DNA of 24,082 nt from Chara braunii. Its lineage: Eukaryota; Streptophyta; Charophyceae; Charales; Characeae. The stretch is from NCBI GenBank assembly GCA_003427395.1, contig BFEA01000534.1:361130-385211 (forward strand), written 5' to 3'. This document shows positions 16,290 through 23,875 of this stretch, in pieces; position 1 is the first letter of the stretch; each line of letters starts with the position of its first letter. A program made the translations under genes and the position numbers. The notes beneath the pieces are model-generated. The model was given only the letters and a program-made list of their open reading frames with translations, was not told the DNA's origin and did no database searches.

Positions 16290-16334
16290 AGTTTCGTTAC
16301 TGCTTAAAAAAAAAAAAAAGTTTCGTTACTGCTT
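16290..16334. repeat. 16-bp perfect direct repeat around poly(A) only
   Basis: AGTTTCGTTACTGCTT occurs at 16290-16305 and again at 16319-16334, with only 13 A residues between. This is the expected product of target-primed reverse transcription that copied nothing beyond the poly(A) tail. The second repeat starts with an A that may belong to the tail. Confidence 0.85.
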
Positions 16335-16494
16335 TTGAGACTTTTAGCTCTTGTTGTTCGGAGGGTGCTGTTGTTTTATCTCTTTTCCCGTGTCGGGTCT
16401 CAATTTCATGTCTTCCCTCTTGGGCCTCTCCCTCCTGATCGCGTTTCTTTTCACCCCCTCCCCTCGCTCCCAATCTGTGGATGGAAATACCATC

Positions 16495-17040
16495 AGGCTG
16501 AGCTTGATCGGGTATTTACCTACCAGCTTCTGAATGAATCTGGATGGATTTCTTTGCCCAATTCACAATGTGAGTATGCGCTGTCTTTCCCCCTTCTCGT
16601 CTAACCCTCTACCGTCTTCCGCCGAACGCAATGCACCTTGGTAGCGAATGTATACAAGCTAGCTTTCTGGTCCGGTGCAGCCAAAATGAGGGTGCGTTGT
16701 GTTCGGTGGAAGACGGTAGTTTCATTCGTGTTTCCATGTCCTTGACGGGAGTTTGTTTTCACTTCACAGGCCTGCGGTGGGGGTATGTCATGCCGAGGAG
16801 GGAAGATGTCAAAACAGCTCTACCCCTGACCAGGGGGTCTGCTGAGTCTAATCTCACCGTTATGTTGTCGTGGAGGAGAAAAACACAGGTGGAAAGAACA
16901 GCAATGAATGTTCCCGATTCCGGGGGCCATATACAGGATGTTCCTGTACAGGGCAGAACGGCCAGGTGCATGATTTGTAAGCTGACTGTCCAAATGTCTA
17001 GGTGCAAACAGGGTCTGGCATGGGATTTGGAGAACCACCT
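16495..17040 (+). other. Possible pair of exons (unrecognised protein)
   Basis: A short open block (about 16498-16568) reads AELDRVFTYQLLNESGWISL and ends at a consensus-like donor (AAT/GTGAGTATG). An acceptor-like TTTTCACTTCACAG ends at about 16769, and the open frame after it continues in a matching phase to about 17040, including a CMICK motif. The two could be spliced into one frame. I do not recognise the protein. The evidence is composition and splice-site pattern only, and a poly-T run (17048) follows immediately. Confidence 0.2.
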
Positions 17041-17047
17041 GCTGACG

Positions 17048-17072
17048 TTTTTTTTTTTTTTTTTTTTTTTTT
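17048..17072. repeat. Poly-T run (25 nt)
   Basis: It could be the A-tail of a minus-strand retroposon, but no flanking duplication was found, and the sequence to its right is not recognised. Confidence 0.9.
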
Positions 17073-17352
17073 AAATGCCCTTCACCACACTAGCATAGTC
17101 GTTCTAGCAATTTCTTGGATGCCTGACATCAATTCTAGAATGCACCTGGACGCTGTTGTTAGTTAGGTGAATGCTCTTCACCTTCAAGATATGCACTGGC
17201 CAGTTGTGCGAGTGCCAGTCTCTGGATCTTGAAACTCCACTTGGGTAGCATTCGGAGGGTATACCCTGAACAGGACTTCTCTGGATGTATTGCCGTGTAA
17301 TTATATGATGATATATTCAGCTTTTATCAATTAGCCGTTAACATATTTCGTC
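17073..17352. other. Non-coding stretch before the second U2 copy
   Basis: No gene, repeat unit or RNA-like sequence is recognised. Confidence 0.4.
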
Positions 17353-17392
17353 TTGGGTTACTTATCTTTCTTTCCTTTTTTTTTTTTTTAAT

Positions 17393-17476
17393 GTGGTCCG
17401 ATGGTCCACAGATCAGATATCAAATTGACCAGAACAGATACTACACTTGATCTTATCCAAAAGGCCGAGAAAGGAT
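17393..17476 (-). pseudogene. U2 snRNA retrocopy, 3'-truncated with A-tail
   Basis: On the minus strand, 17476 starts ATCCTTTCTCGGCCTTTTGG and continues AAGATCAAGTGTAGTATC, through TGATATCTGAT, to stem-loop IIb GTGGACCATCGGACCAC (17409-17393). It then runs into TTAAAAAAA. The 5' end is complete within a base and the branch-point segment is intact; stem III, stem IV and the Sm region are gone. TTGGGTTACTTATC (17353-17366) and TTGGTGTTACTTTTC (17477-17491) flank it as an imperfect target-site duplication with one indel. It is a retropseudogene, not a working U2. Confidence 0.9.
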
Positions 17477-17646
17477 TTGGTGTTACTTTTCATCACATAT
17501 CGGAGTGCTTTCTGAAGTCATACCAGGTCCACTACCAAAGCCTGGATTTGATTGATGATAAAAGAAAGGTGGGATGTTGCTGGTGAAGTGTTGTTGTTAC
17601 GGGCTGTGTAGTAGAAGGGCAGAAAGCATTCAGGTTTTTGTTAACC

Positions 17647-17912
17647 CCTGAATCTGGACGTGTTTGTGGAGATGTGAGGAAATAGCGTTGAGTTTATCAA
17701 CCGCACATCTCCACAAACACGTCCAGATTCGGGCGTTGAGGAAACTCGATGCTACTACCAAACTGAGGAATTGGACAATAAATAGCAAACGTAGACTGGG
17801 GCCTCGTCTCACCAGCAGCGTGGAGTTTCCTTAACGCCTGAATCTGGACGTGTTTGTGGAGATGTGCAGAAATAGCGTGGAGTTCACCACCACAAACACA
17901 TCCAGATTCGGG
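17647..17912. repeat. Two successive hairpins built from one 30-bp arm
   Basis: A 30-bp arm beginning CCTGAATCTGGACGTG is found at 17647-17676, then inverted at 17704-17733 (29/30 complementary), direct again at 17837-17866, and inverted at 17890-17912 (shorter, one change). The order is therefore arm, anti-arm, arm, anti-arm. Shared words between the hairpins (AATAGCGT.GAGTT, GAGTTTCC/GGAAACTC) suggest one foldback unit was duplicated. GGGGCCTCG at about 17798 resembles the ends of the families A and B. Confidence 0.85.
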
Positions 17913-17939
17913 CGTACGAGGGCCCCGGTGAGGATGCAC

Positions 17940-18160
17940 ATAATATTAGGTCTGTCTATCCCATGTTATGATGGAAGCCTGAATAGAAAAAAGGGGATGC
18001 ACATGTTGGGTGTAGAGATGGACTACAGAAGAAAAGGGAGTGCATGATCTGCGTCTGCTGGACGATCATATGCCCAGATGAATTATGTCTGGCAAAGAAC
18101 TCTCCCTTCCAACTTCAGCCAGCTCTTTTTCTGTCCTTCTCCTCACCAATATAGATTGGA
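17940..18160. other. Non-coding stretch
   Basis: Nothing is recognised between the paired hairpins and the structured A-tailed segment. Confidence 0.35.
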
Positions 18161-18163
18161 GCG

Positions 18164-18247
18164 ACCGGGCCGCGCACTAGGGGAGGTTGCGCGTATCACC
18201 TTGCCTAGTGACGCTGGACTGGCTTTCTTTAATTAAAAAAAAAAAAA
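18164..18247 (+). other. Hairpin-forming segment ending in an A-tail
   Basis: CACTAGG (18175-18181) pairs with CCTAGTG (18204-18210), and GAGGT/ACCTT continue the stem inward around a GCGCG loop. The segment ends in 13 A residues (18235-18247). Set among A-tailed snRNA copies, this may be a retrocopy of another structured small RNA, but I cannot match it to U1, U4, U5, 7SL or a tRNA. No target-site duplication was found. Confidence 0.3.
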
Positions 18248-18668
18248 GAGGTTATTGCTTCCCTCATTGAGGGGTCGGGAGGATCGTTGCCAGTTTTGTC
18301 TTCTGGGATTTGAGTTTCCTCCATTGGAAAAAAAAAAGGTTACTGCACTCGAAGTTCGCTTCCCATCTTAGGCAGTTTTGACGCTGTTATGCTCAGTTAT
18401 CTGCGGCTGTGCTCGATGCCAGAACGACGCTCGCCGGTGCCGGGTAACCTGCTCTGATTGCAGGAGCGTGAAGCCTGGTAGAGAGAGATCTGGGGATGAT
18501 TTGGGGTGTGGGCATTCCAAGGGACAACCAAGGGTGTTGCTGCTGGGACAACGCGGGTCGGAGCTGGGGCGAGTCGTGTTGCCCTGTAACCCAGCAGCAG
18601 GGTGGGGGTGTGAGGCCTGGAAAAGCTCGGCAGGGAGTAAGACTGTTGGAAAGCCGAAGGGTTTGTTA
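18248..18668. other. Non-coding stretch
   Basis: It includes a second A run (about 18327-18336) followed by GGTTACTGCACTCG. A Cys-rich 117-codon frame (18378-18731) runs into the U6 retrocopy and is therefore not accepted as a gene. Confidence 0.4.
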
Positions 18669-18769
18669 GGAATTCTGAGGGTTAGTCAGTCGGGACATCC
18701 GTTAAAATTGGAACGATACAGAGAAGGTTAGCATGGCCCCTTAAAAAAAAAAAGGACTTGTGAGGGTTA
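18669..18769 (+). pseudogene. U6 snRNA retrocopy with A-tail and target-site duplications
   Basis: U6 sequence starts at 18685 (GTCAGTCGGGACATCC) and follows AAAATTGGAACGATACAGAG, then AAGGTTAGCATGGCCCC to 18740. It then reads TT and 11 A residues (18743-18753). The ACAGAGA box and AGC triad are kept, but the 3' part of U6 including the internal stem-loop is absent. GGAATTCTGAGGGTTA (18669-18684) and GGACTTGTGAGGGTTA (18754-18769) match at 14 of 16 positions and flank the copy exactly. This is a 3'-truncated, polyadenylated retropseudogene. Confidence 0.93.
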
Positions 18770-18860
18770 CGAGCAATCGTAGGACCATTGTGTTGAAAAG
18801 CTTTTGCACGAGTAGTTGCGTAATAGGTAGGTCCTTAATAGGTCATCAGATATTCAGGAT

Positions 18861-18884
18861 CCCTAAAAACCCTAAACCCTAAAA
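18861..18884. repeat. Interstitial telomere-type repeats (CCCTAAA)n
   Basis: CCCTAAAAACCCTAAACCCT followed by AAAA gives about three CCCTAAA units, one with extra A. CCCTAAA/TTTAGGG is the telomere repeat of most plants and many green algae. It also contains the AAACCCTAA telo-box seen in some plant promoters. No gene start nearby supports a promoter role. Confidence 0.8.
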
Positions 18885-18889
18885 TGTCA

Positions 18890-19640
18890 ACTGTAGAGAA
18901 CCTAAAACCTCTGGAGCTTAAAGAATTGCCGATGTCTGCTGCAGGAGGAAAGTTCTCAGGTGTTTGTGCGGGTAGCAATCGCCCACTTCTTAAGTGATTG
19001 TCTGTTTTTTGGCACGTGGACAAATGTGTGGCATTATCCATGGATCTCTTCGGTAGCATTTGCAGAGCGCTTCATGGTTTGTCCTGCTGCATACCGCGGT
19101 CCTTGTAGCTATAGCTGGAGCCAAGGTGTCTCCACTAAGGTGTGTGCTTGGGAAAAGTAATCATTCAGATTCGAAGATCGAATGTCAAATCTCTCAGGTC
19201 TATGGGAGTTTTTCCGACGCACTTGCCGAGTCTTGAGGTCGAGCTGTTTTTCTCAGAGGATCGCCTCTGCATAACGGACAAGGAAGCAGCCTATAGATGG
19301 AGTGGAAGTCTGTTCGTAGGGTTTTGTTCAGTTCACAGAAGGGTTTCATTACTAGTGTCTTCCCTAAGGAGGGGAAGTCTGTGAGTAGGGTTTTGTTAGT
19401 AGGGTCTTCCCTAAGGAAAAGGCGAGTGGACATCATCCATAGATTTCAATGCTAAGAATGATGTTGATGAGCTTATTTATTGTGTTGTTTTATCGGAGGG
19501 CTATCGGAAAGGGGGACTAAATGAATAGAGAGGCAGTGCCGATAGTGAAGCCACTTTTTTCGATGAACTCTCTGCAGAACTCTCACATTCCTTTCAGACA
19601 ACTTACTAGGGTTATCCACGATTGAACTTTTTTTTTTGGC
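18890..19640. other. Non-coding stretch
   Basis: No gene is recognised. A partial direct repeat is seen around 19310-19420 (GTAGGGTTTTGTT and GTCTTCCCTAAGGA, twice each), which the short open frames on both strands reflect. Confidence 0.4.
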
Positions 19641-19647
19641 AAACATT

Positions 19648-19791
19648 GGGGCCCAAGTCCCACTTACCCGAACTCTCGATTTTCAAAAAAAAAAAAAAAA
19701 CAAAAAAAAAAAAACCTAGGTTTTTGACCGTAGGTAACCCTGGAAATCCGGCCAGAAATGGAGAATCTGGGCAAGCGAGACTAGGCCCTGG
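19648..19791. mobile_element. Family C foldback element, second copy
   Basis: The left end GGGGCCCAAGTCCCACTT is imperfectly inverted at the right (read inward: GGGCCTAGTCTCGCTTGCCC). The interior carries TTGACCG, GGAAAT and GGCCAGAAATGG in the same order as the 109-bp element inside the U2 copy at 9901-10009, plus an A-rich tract (19686-19718). Conservation of ends and interior makes these two members of one small non-autonomous family. Confidence 0.6.
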
Positions 19792-19856
19792 GGTATCGAT
19801 GAGGCGAATGTAGCTACACTGGGAATGAAGAGTACTGTTTAAGGACTCGAGAGATC

Positions 19857-19890
19857 GGGGGGGTGGGGTGGGGTGGGGGGGAAGGGGAGG
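19857..19890 (+). repeat. G-quadruplex-type G-rich tract
   Basis: Runs of G7, G4, G4, G7 and G4 separated by one or two bases fit the consensus for a stable intramolecular G-quadruplex on the plus strand. Nothing nearby shows what it might regulate. Confidence 0.85.
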
Positions 19891-20452
19891 AAGAAAGCAG
19901 AGCAGATTGCGAACAAGGAAGCAGATAGAATGTGATAGGAAATAAAAGAAAGTACAACACATGTGCAGACTGAAAACCAAAGGTAGAGGTGTCCGATTAA
20001 CCGGGAGCGAAAGCATAAATACTGCAGTTGCGGAGTACAAAAGACAGTTCCAAGGATCTGAGACAAAAAGCATAATAAACTCTGGAAGTACCGAGAGGAT
20101 GGAAGCTGCTGCTTGTGCAGCATGAAGGGTAAGCCTGGGCAGACAAAACAATGCATCAGAGGCTGGTGCACGGCCTCTCGCGACCGCGTCAGGTGATGCT
20201 GCTGCAGAACGCAGCAGAACGCAGCAGAATACCAAAAAACAAAAATGAAAAAGTAGCATGCAACTCCTTTGAAAAGACAAACAAACGCGGAGAGGTAGAA
20301 AGATCCGCATGGTGGCAAACACTCGCTCGTCACAACCGGGAATTGTCCCCATGCAGAGTGCTGTGGAAGAAGTATAAAGCCCTCGGCTTCCATGTCCTTT
20401 CCGTGGCCAACCACTTTTTTCTAGTCTAACCTCCTAAACTCATGAACAACAC
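19891..20452. other. Non-coding stretch
   Basis: Hydrophobic minus-strand frames of 246 and 191 codons run through here, but they overlap one another in different frames, and the longer one reads through the family C element and its A-tract. They look like chance frames. Confidence 0.4.
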
Positions 20453-20713
20453 CTACATTCCTCTGGGGTGGATCCAAGTCTCCCTAAACTGGTTTATAGC
20501 CTGTACCTTCTTTTGGTGATCCTTTGTGTTCTGAAGGTTGGCTTTGAGGGCTGCTGCCGCCTTGTGAATATTTGGCCTGATTATCTCTGCATTCTCCGCT
20601 TGGCCTGCATGAGACAAAACGCGAATTCTTTCTTCTCGATTGAGCATCGATTGAGCATCGAATGAGCATCTCATCCTCCATATGGCCAGTTGTATAGCCA
20701 GCCTCGTGGGTCT
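20453..20713 (-). CDS. Possible protein fragment, unrecognised
   Basis: An open stretch of about 87 codons on the minus strand (stop at 20453; Met at 20674, with the frame open to about 20713) has a protein-like, helix-favouring composition: Ala, Glu, Gln and Lys spread evenly, for example NIHKAAAALKANLQNTKDH. It could be an exon or a piece of a retroelement. I recognise no family and see no firm splice sites. An 11-bp tandem repeat (TTGAGCATCGA-like, about 20640-20669) lies under its N-terminal part. Confidence 0.15.
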   Translation of the reverse strand, partial: RPTRLAIQLAIWRMRCSFDAQSMLNREERIRVLSHAGQAENAEIIRPNIHKAAAALKANLQNTKDHQKKVQAINQFRETWIHPRGM

Positions 20714-21056
20714 GAATGGTTATGCTGGTGTGGGGACCACTGTGGCAGGTAGTCTGCGAACCTTCCCAAGAGGGTGAGCCTGATGTCTCAGTGGAAGGGG
20801 GTGAGGGTAAGTTTGTTCCACAGGTCGTCCACCCAACGACACACTTGTCTGTGTTTTTTGTTTTTGTTTTTGTTTTCGTTTTTGTTTCTGTTTCTGTTTT
20901 TGTCTTTTCCTGAGAAATATCCGTGGAGGATTGACCAACACAGGACTCTCCGGGGAAGGGTACCTCCTACTGTGATGGCTCCAAATCCCCTTGGCGGGGA
21001 ACGTGCACCTTCTCGAAAGTGGATCTAGAGTCCCATTTGACAGTTCCAACACTCCA
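20714..21056. other. Non-coding; TTTTTG microsatellite
   Basis: 20855-20910 is an irregular (TTTTTG)n run. The rest shows no gene; frames on both strands are repeat-derived. Confidence 0.5.
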
Positions 21057-21058
21057 TG

Positions 21059-21059
<1 letters not shown>

Positions 21060-21101
<42 letters not shown>

Positions 21102-21102
21102 N

Positions 21103-21191
<89 letters not shown>
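21060..21191. repeat. (GT)n microsatellite containing an assembly N
   Basis: About 130 nt of GT with a single N at 21102. As at 7076 and 15586, the N probably marks a gap of unknown size, so the length is not reliable. Confidence 0.95.
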
Positions 21192-21193
<2 letters not shown>

Positions 21194-21480
21194 CCAAACC
21201 TGTAGTCATGGTTGCTGTCGTTGCTGCTGGTTTGTTGTTGTTGCCGTGAAGGTGTTAGAGGTGTTTGAAAAGCTTCTGAAAAAATTAATCAGCGACTTGT
21301 TGATATCGACGACACTTCCCTTTTTGAACAACGGTACGAGTGAGTTGGTCAAAGTTGCAAGATGCAGTTGGCCCTCACTCTTTCTCCACAGAAAAAAAAA
21401 CATACATACGGTGATGGTGTATTGAGGTTTGTTCTCCTTCTTTAGGGGGAGAAGAAATGGAAAGGGCAATTAGTAATTAC
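21192..21480. other. Non-coding stretch
   Basis: Nothing is recognised between the GT tract and the CCGGA-rich region. Confidence 0.35.
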
Positions 21481-21489
21481 CATGGTAAC

Positions 21490-21660
21490 CGCAGACCCGG
21501 ACACCGGACGCTCCCGGACTGTCTTCCGGACCAGTGTCTGGACCGGTCCAGCCTGTCCGGCGATCCGGACATCACCGAACACCCGGACATCACCGAACAC
21601 CCGGACATCGCCGGACCCGGACAGTCCGGGCTGGTGTCAGGGGGTGCAAAATATCCGGAC
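21490..21660. repeat. CCGGAC-rich region with an 18-bp minisatellite
   Basis: Units CCGGACATCACCGAACAC (21565-21582, identical at 21583-21600) and a variant (21601-21618) form a three-copy minisatellite. The wider region is dense in CCGGA/TCCGG words and includes the perfect 14-bp palindrome CTGGACCGGTCCAG. The CCG-rich composition differs from both flanks. Confidence 0.85.
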
Positions 21661-21782
21661 CGAGTTCCAATGCTGCAAGTCAATTGCCCAAATCACCGTG
21701 CTGCAAGTCAATTGCAAGACTGACAAAGTAAGAGAAAGCCACAACACGACCCAACACAAGATGCCCAGGACGGTTAGACCCG

Positions 21783-22200
21783 TGGAAAGTGGGCCACTCT
21801 GACCAGTTGGACCATTCTAGCCATTTGGTGACGGACACCTTTAGACCACTTTGACCACTGGGACTGACATCTTTGGACCACAATGACTGTTTGGACCATT
21901 CTGGCCAGTTGGACCATTCTGGCCAGTTGGACCGCTCTGACCAGTTGGACCATTTTGGCCATTTGGACACACCTTTGGACCACTCTGACCATTGGGACTG
22001 ACATCTTTGGACTGGTAGGACCGTTTGGACCAACACATTTGGACCACTCTGACCATTTGGGCTGACATCTTTGGACCACTCTGACCATATGGGCCATTCT
22101 GACCATTTGGCCCACGCTGACCATTGGGACCATTCTGACCATTGGACTGAAATCTTTGGACCACTCTGACCACTCGGACCATCCTGAAACTATGGACCAT
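21783..22200. repeat. Minisatellite of TTGGACCATTCTGGCCA-type units
   Basis: Units of about 15-18 bp such as TTGGACCATTCTGGCCAG and GGACCACTCTGACCAT, with GGGACTGACATCTTTGG spacers at higher-order intervals. On the minus strand one frame reads Gly-X-Y-like (GQNGPTGQSGPT) and another reads WSEWSNWPEW. All three minus frames stay open for long stretches, as expected from a repeat, so no protein is called. Confidence 0.9.
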
Positions 22201-22734
22201 TCTGGGTTACAAACACAGGCTGCAGCCTGTGAACTCCGCCTGCGTATTCTTGAAAGCCATTTGCATGTCCCTTGCATTTATTTTCTCTTCGTCGTTGTCG
22301 TCGTCGTCGTCTCTTCCTCCTCCTCCTCTTCCTTGTCTTCCTTGTCTTTTTCTCCTCCTTAATTGGGTGGGAGGTATGCTCAGAGCAATCACAACATTTT
22401 TTAATCTATAGTTTTGTATGGACTCGGCTTTTTCATTGCAAGGCTTCCAGGGGCCCTCCCCACACTGCCTTGTCCTTCTTAGGCTGTGGACTTGGTGCAG
22501 TGCCATAGCACATCAGACTACAATTATCTAGAGCAGCACAGCTGCCAGTTATTACGGTGTCTAGCTCTCCACAGTTTCAAACTGCGCAGAAATGATTGTA
22601 CCAACTAGAGGGCTGTGGAAACAAACAACGGGCTGTAAATACAGCTTTTATGCAATGAGCAATTATTGTACCGACTAGAGGTCCCGCTGTATATAGATGC
22701 TGACTATATCTACAATTGGATAAATGGGCAAATG
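22201..22734. other. Non-coding; GTC/TCC trinucleotide tract
   Basis: 22290-22335 is a short (GTC)n(TCC)n tract. ATTGTACC.ACTAGAGG occurs twice (22594-22610 and 22666-22681). No gene is recognised. Confidence 0.45.
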
Positions 22735-23345
22735 GTTATAGACTATGGTCTAAAGGTACAGATCGTCAACTACACATGAAATATGGTTGTAGGATGTGGG
22801 CTGAAGGTACAAGCTATGGGGCAGGGAGAGGGCTGCAGGTACAGATAGTGGGCTAAAGGTGCAGGGAATGGGCTGAAGGTATAGGAAATGGGCCAGGGAA
22901 GGGGCTAAAGGTACAGGAAATGGGCTAGAGGTACTGCTATGGGGCAGGGAGGGGCTGAGGGCACAGGAAATGGGGTAAAGGTTAAGGAAGGGAATGAGAT
23001 GAAGGTACAGGCTATGGAGCAGCGAAGAGGCGAAAGGCACAAAAAAACGGGCCAAAGGTATACATGGAATGGGCTAAAGGTACATGACATGGGCTAAAAA
23101 AAGGTGCAGGGAATGGGCTAAAGGTTCAGGCTATGGTGTATAGGTACACAAGATCTGCTATGGATGGGATACACACTATGGGCTCGTATAGATTCAGAAG
23201 GAGGACTACAAAAATTTGGCTACCATGGGCTATAGAAAAGAGACTATACATATAGTCACATGCTATGGCTATAGGTACAAGCTATTGGTGATGGATGCAG
23301 AATATGTGCTAAAGCTTTAGACTATTGGCCTGCAGATGTAGTATG
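22735..23345. repeat. Diverged minisatellite of ATGGGCTAAAGGTACAGG-type units
   Basis: More than twenty imperfect units of about 20-25 bp built on ATGGGCTAAAGGTACAGGAA. The clearest copies are at 22790-23130; towards 23345 they decay to GCTATGG.TATAGGTACA. No reading frame is maintained. Confidence 0.85.
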
Positions 23346-23455
23346 TAGCATGTACCTAGTCTGCCTATGGGGCTATGTGTAAAGACGGCGAGCTATATGT
23401 CACAGCGCCCACTTTCCCTCCTTTGGAGCCTTTCCGACTGTCGAAAACCCTTTGT

Positions 23456-23580
23456 CCATCCATCCACCTACCTGCCAACCTACCCACCCACCCTCTTTCT
23501 AACCCCTTTGCTCACCCCTCCACTCACCCCTCCACTCACCCCTCCACTCACCCCTCCACTCACCCCTCCACTCACCCCGT
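23456..23580. repeat. 12-bp minisatellite (CTCACCCCTCCA)n
   Basis: Six near-perfect copies of a 12-bp unit lie at about 23511-23577, preceded by CCATCCATCCACC/CTACC-rich sequence. Because 12 is a multiple of three, one frame reads a regular Thr-His-Pro-Ser repeat, a by-product of the period. Confidence 0.9.
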
Positions 23581-23763
23581 TGCACCCACCCAACCACTCA
23601 TCCGGTCCACAACGTACATGTCTTTCTCCACCCTTGATCTCACATTGCGTCAGAGCTCATATAAAGACTGCCCCGGTCAGGGAGTGTTTTGCTCGTCCAC
23701 CATTGCGTCACGGGCTCTCTGACAAGTCCACTTATACACGCCGGACACAATATCGAAACAACC

Positions 23764-23875
23764 GCTGGCATGCTCAGGGAATTGTCAAAGTGAGAAGTCC
23801 CCCATAGGGGCATCAGGGAAATAACCGCAGCATGCTCAGGGCCTTGTCAGAACGAGCAGTCCTCCATGGGGGTAC
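23764..23875. repeat. Two-copy direct repeat, 62-bp spacing
   Basis: GGCATGCTCAGGGAATTGTC (23767) and AGCATGCTCAGGGCCTTGTC (23829) start two related blocks that continue through AG.CC.CCAT.GGGG. The blocks are diverged, and no function is seen. Confidence 0.7.

Noticed and set aside
17393-17476. Functional U2 snRNA gene
   Set aside because: The 3' half including the Sm site is missing, an A-tail follows, and target-site duplications flank it.
18378-18731. Cys-rich 117-codon frame
   Set aside because: Its C-terminus is translated U6 retrocopy, and the cysteines do not form a recognisable spacing.
19612-20352. 246-codon hydrophobic open frame on the minus strand
   Set aside because: It reads through the family C foldback element and its A-tract, overlaps a 191-codon frame in another phase, and shows no domain.
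23510-23580. Regularly spaced short repeats resembling a CRISPR array
   Set aside because: The 12-bp units are directly adjacent with no spacers, in a eukaryotic window; it is a minisatellite.
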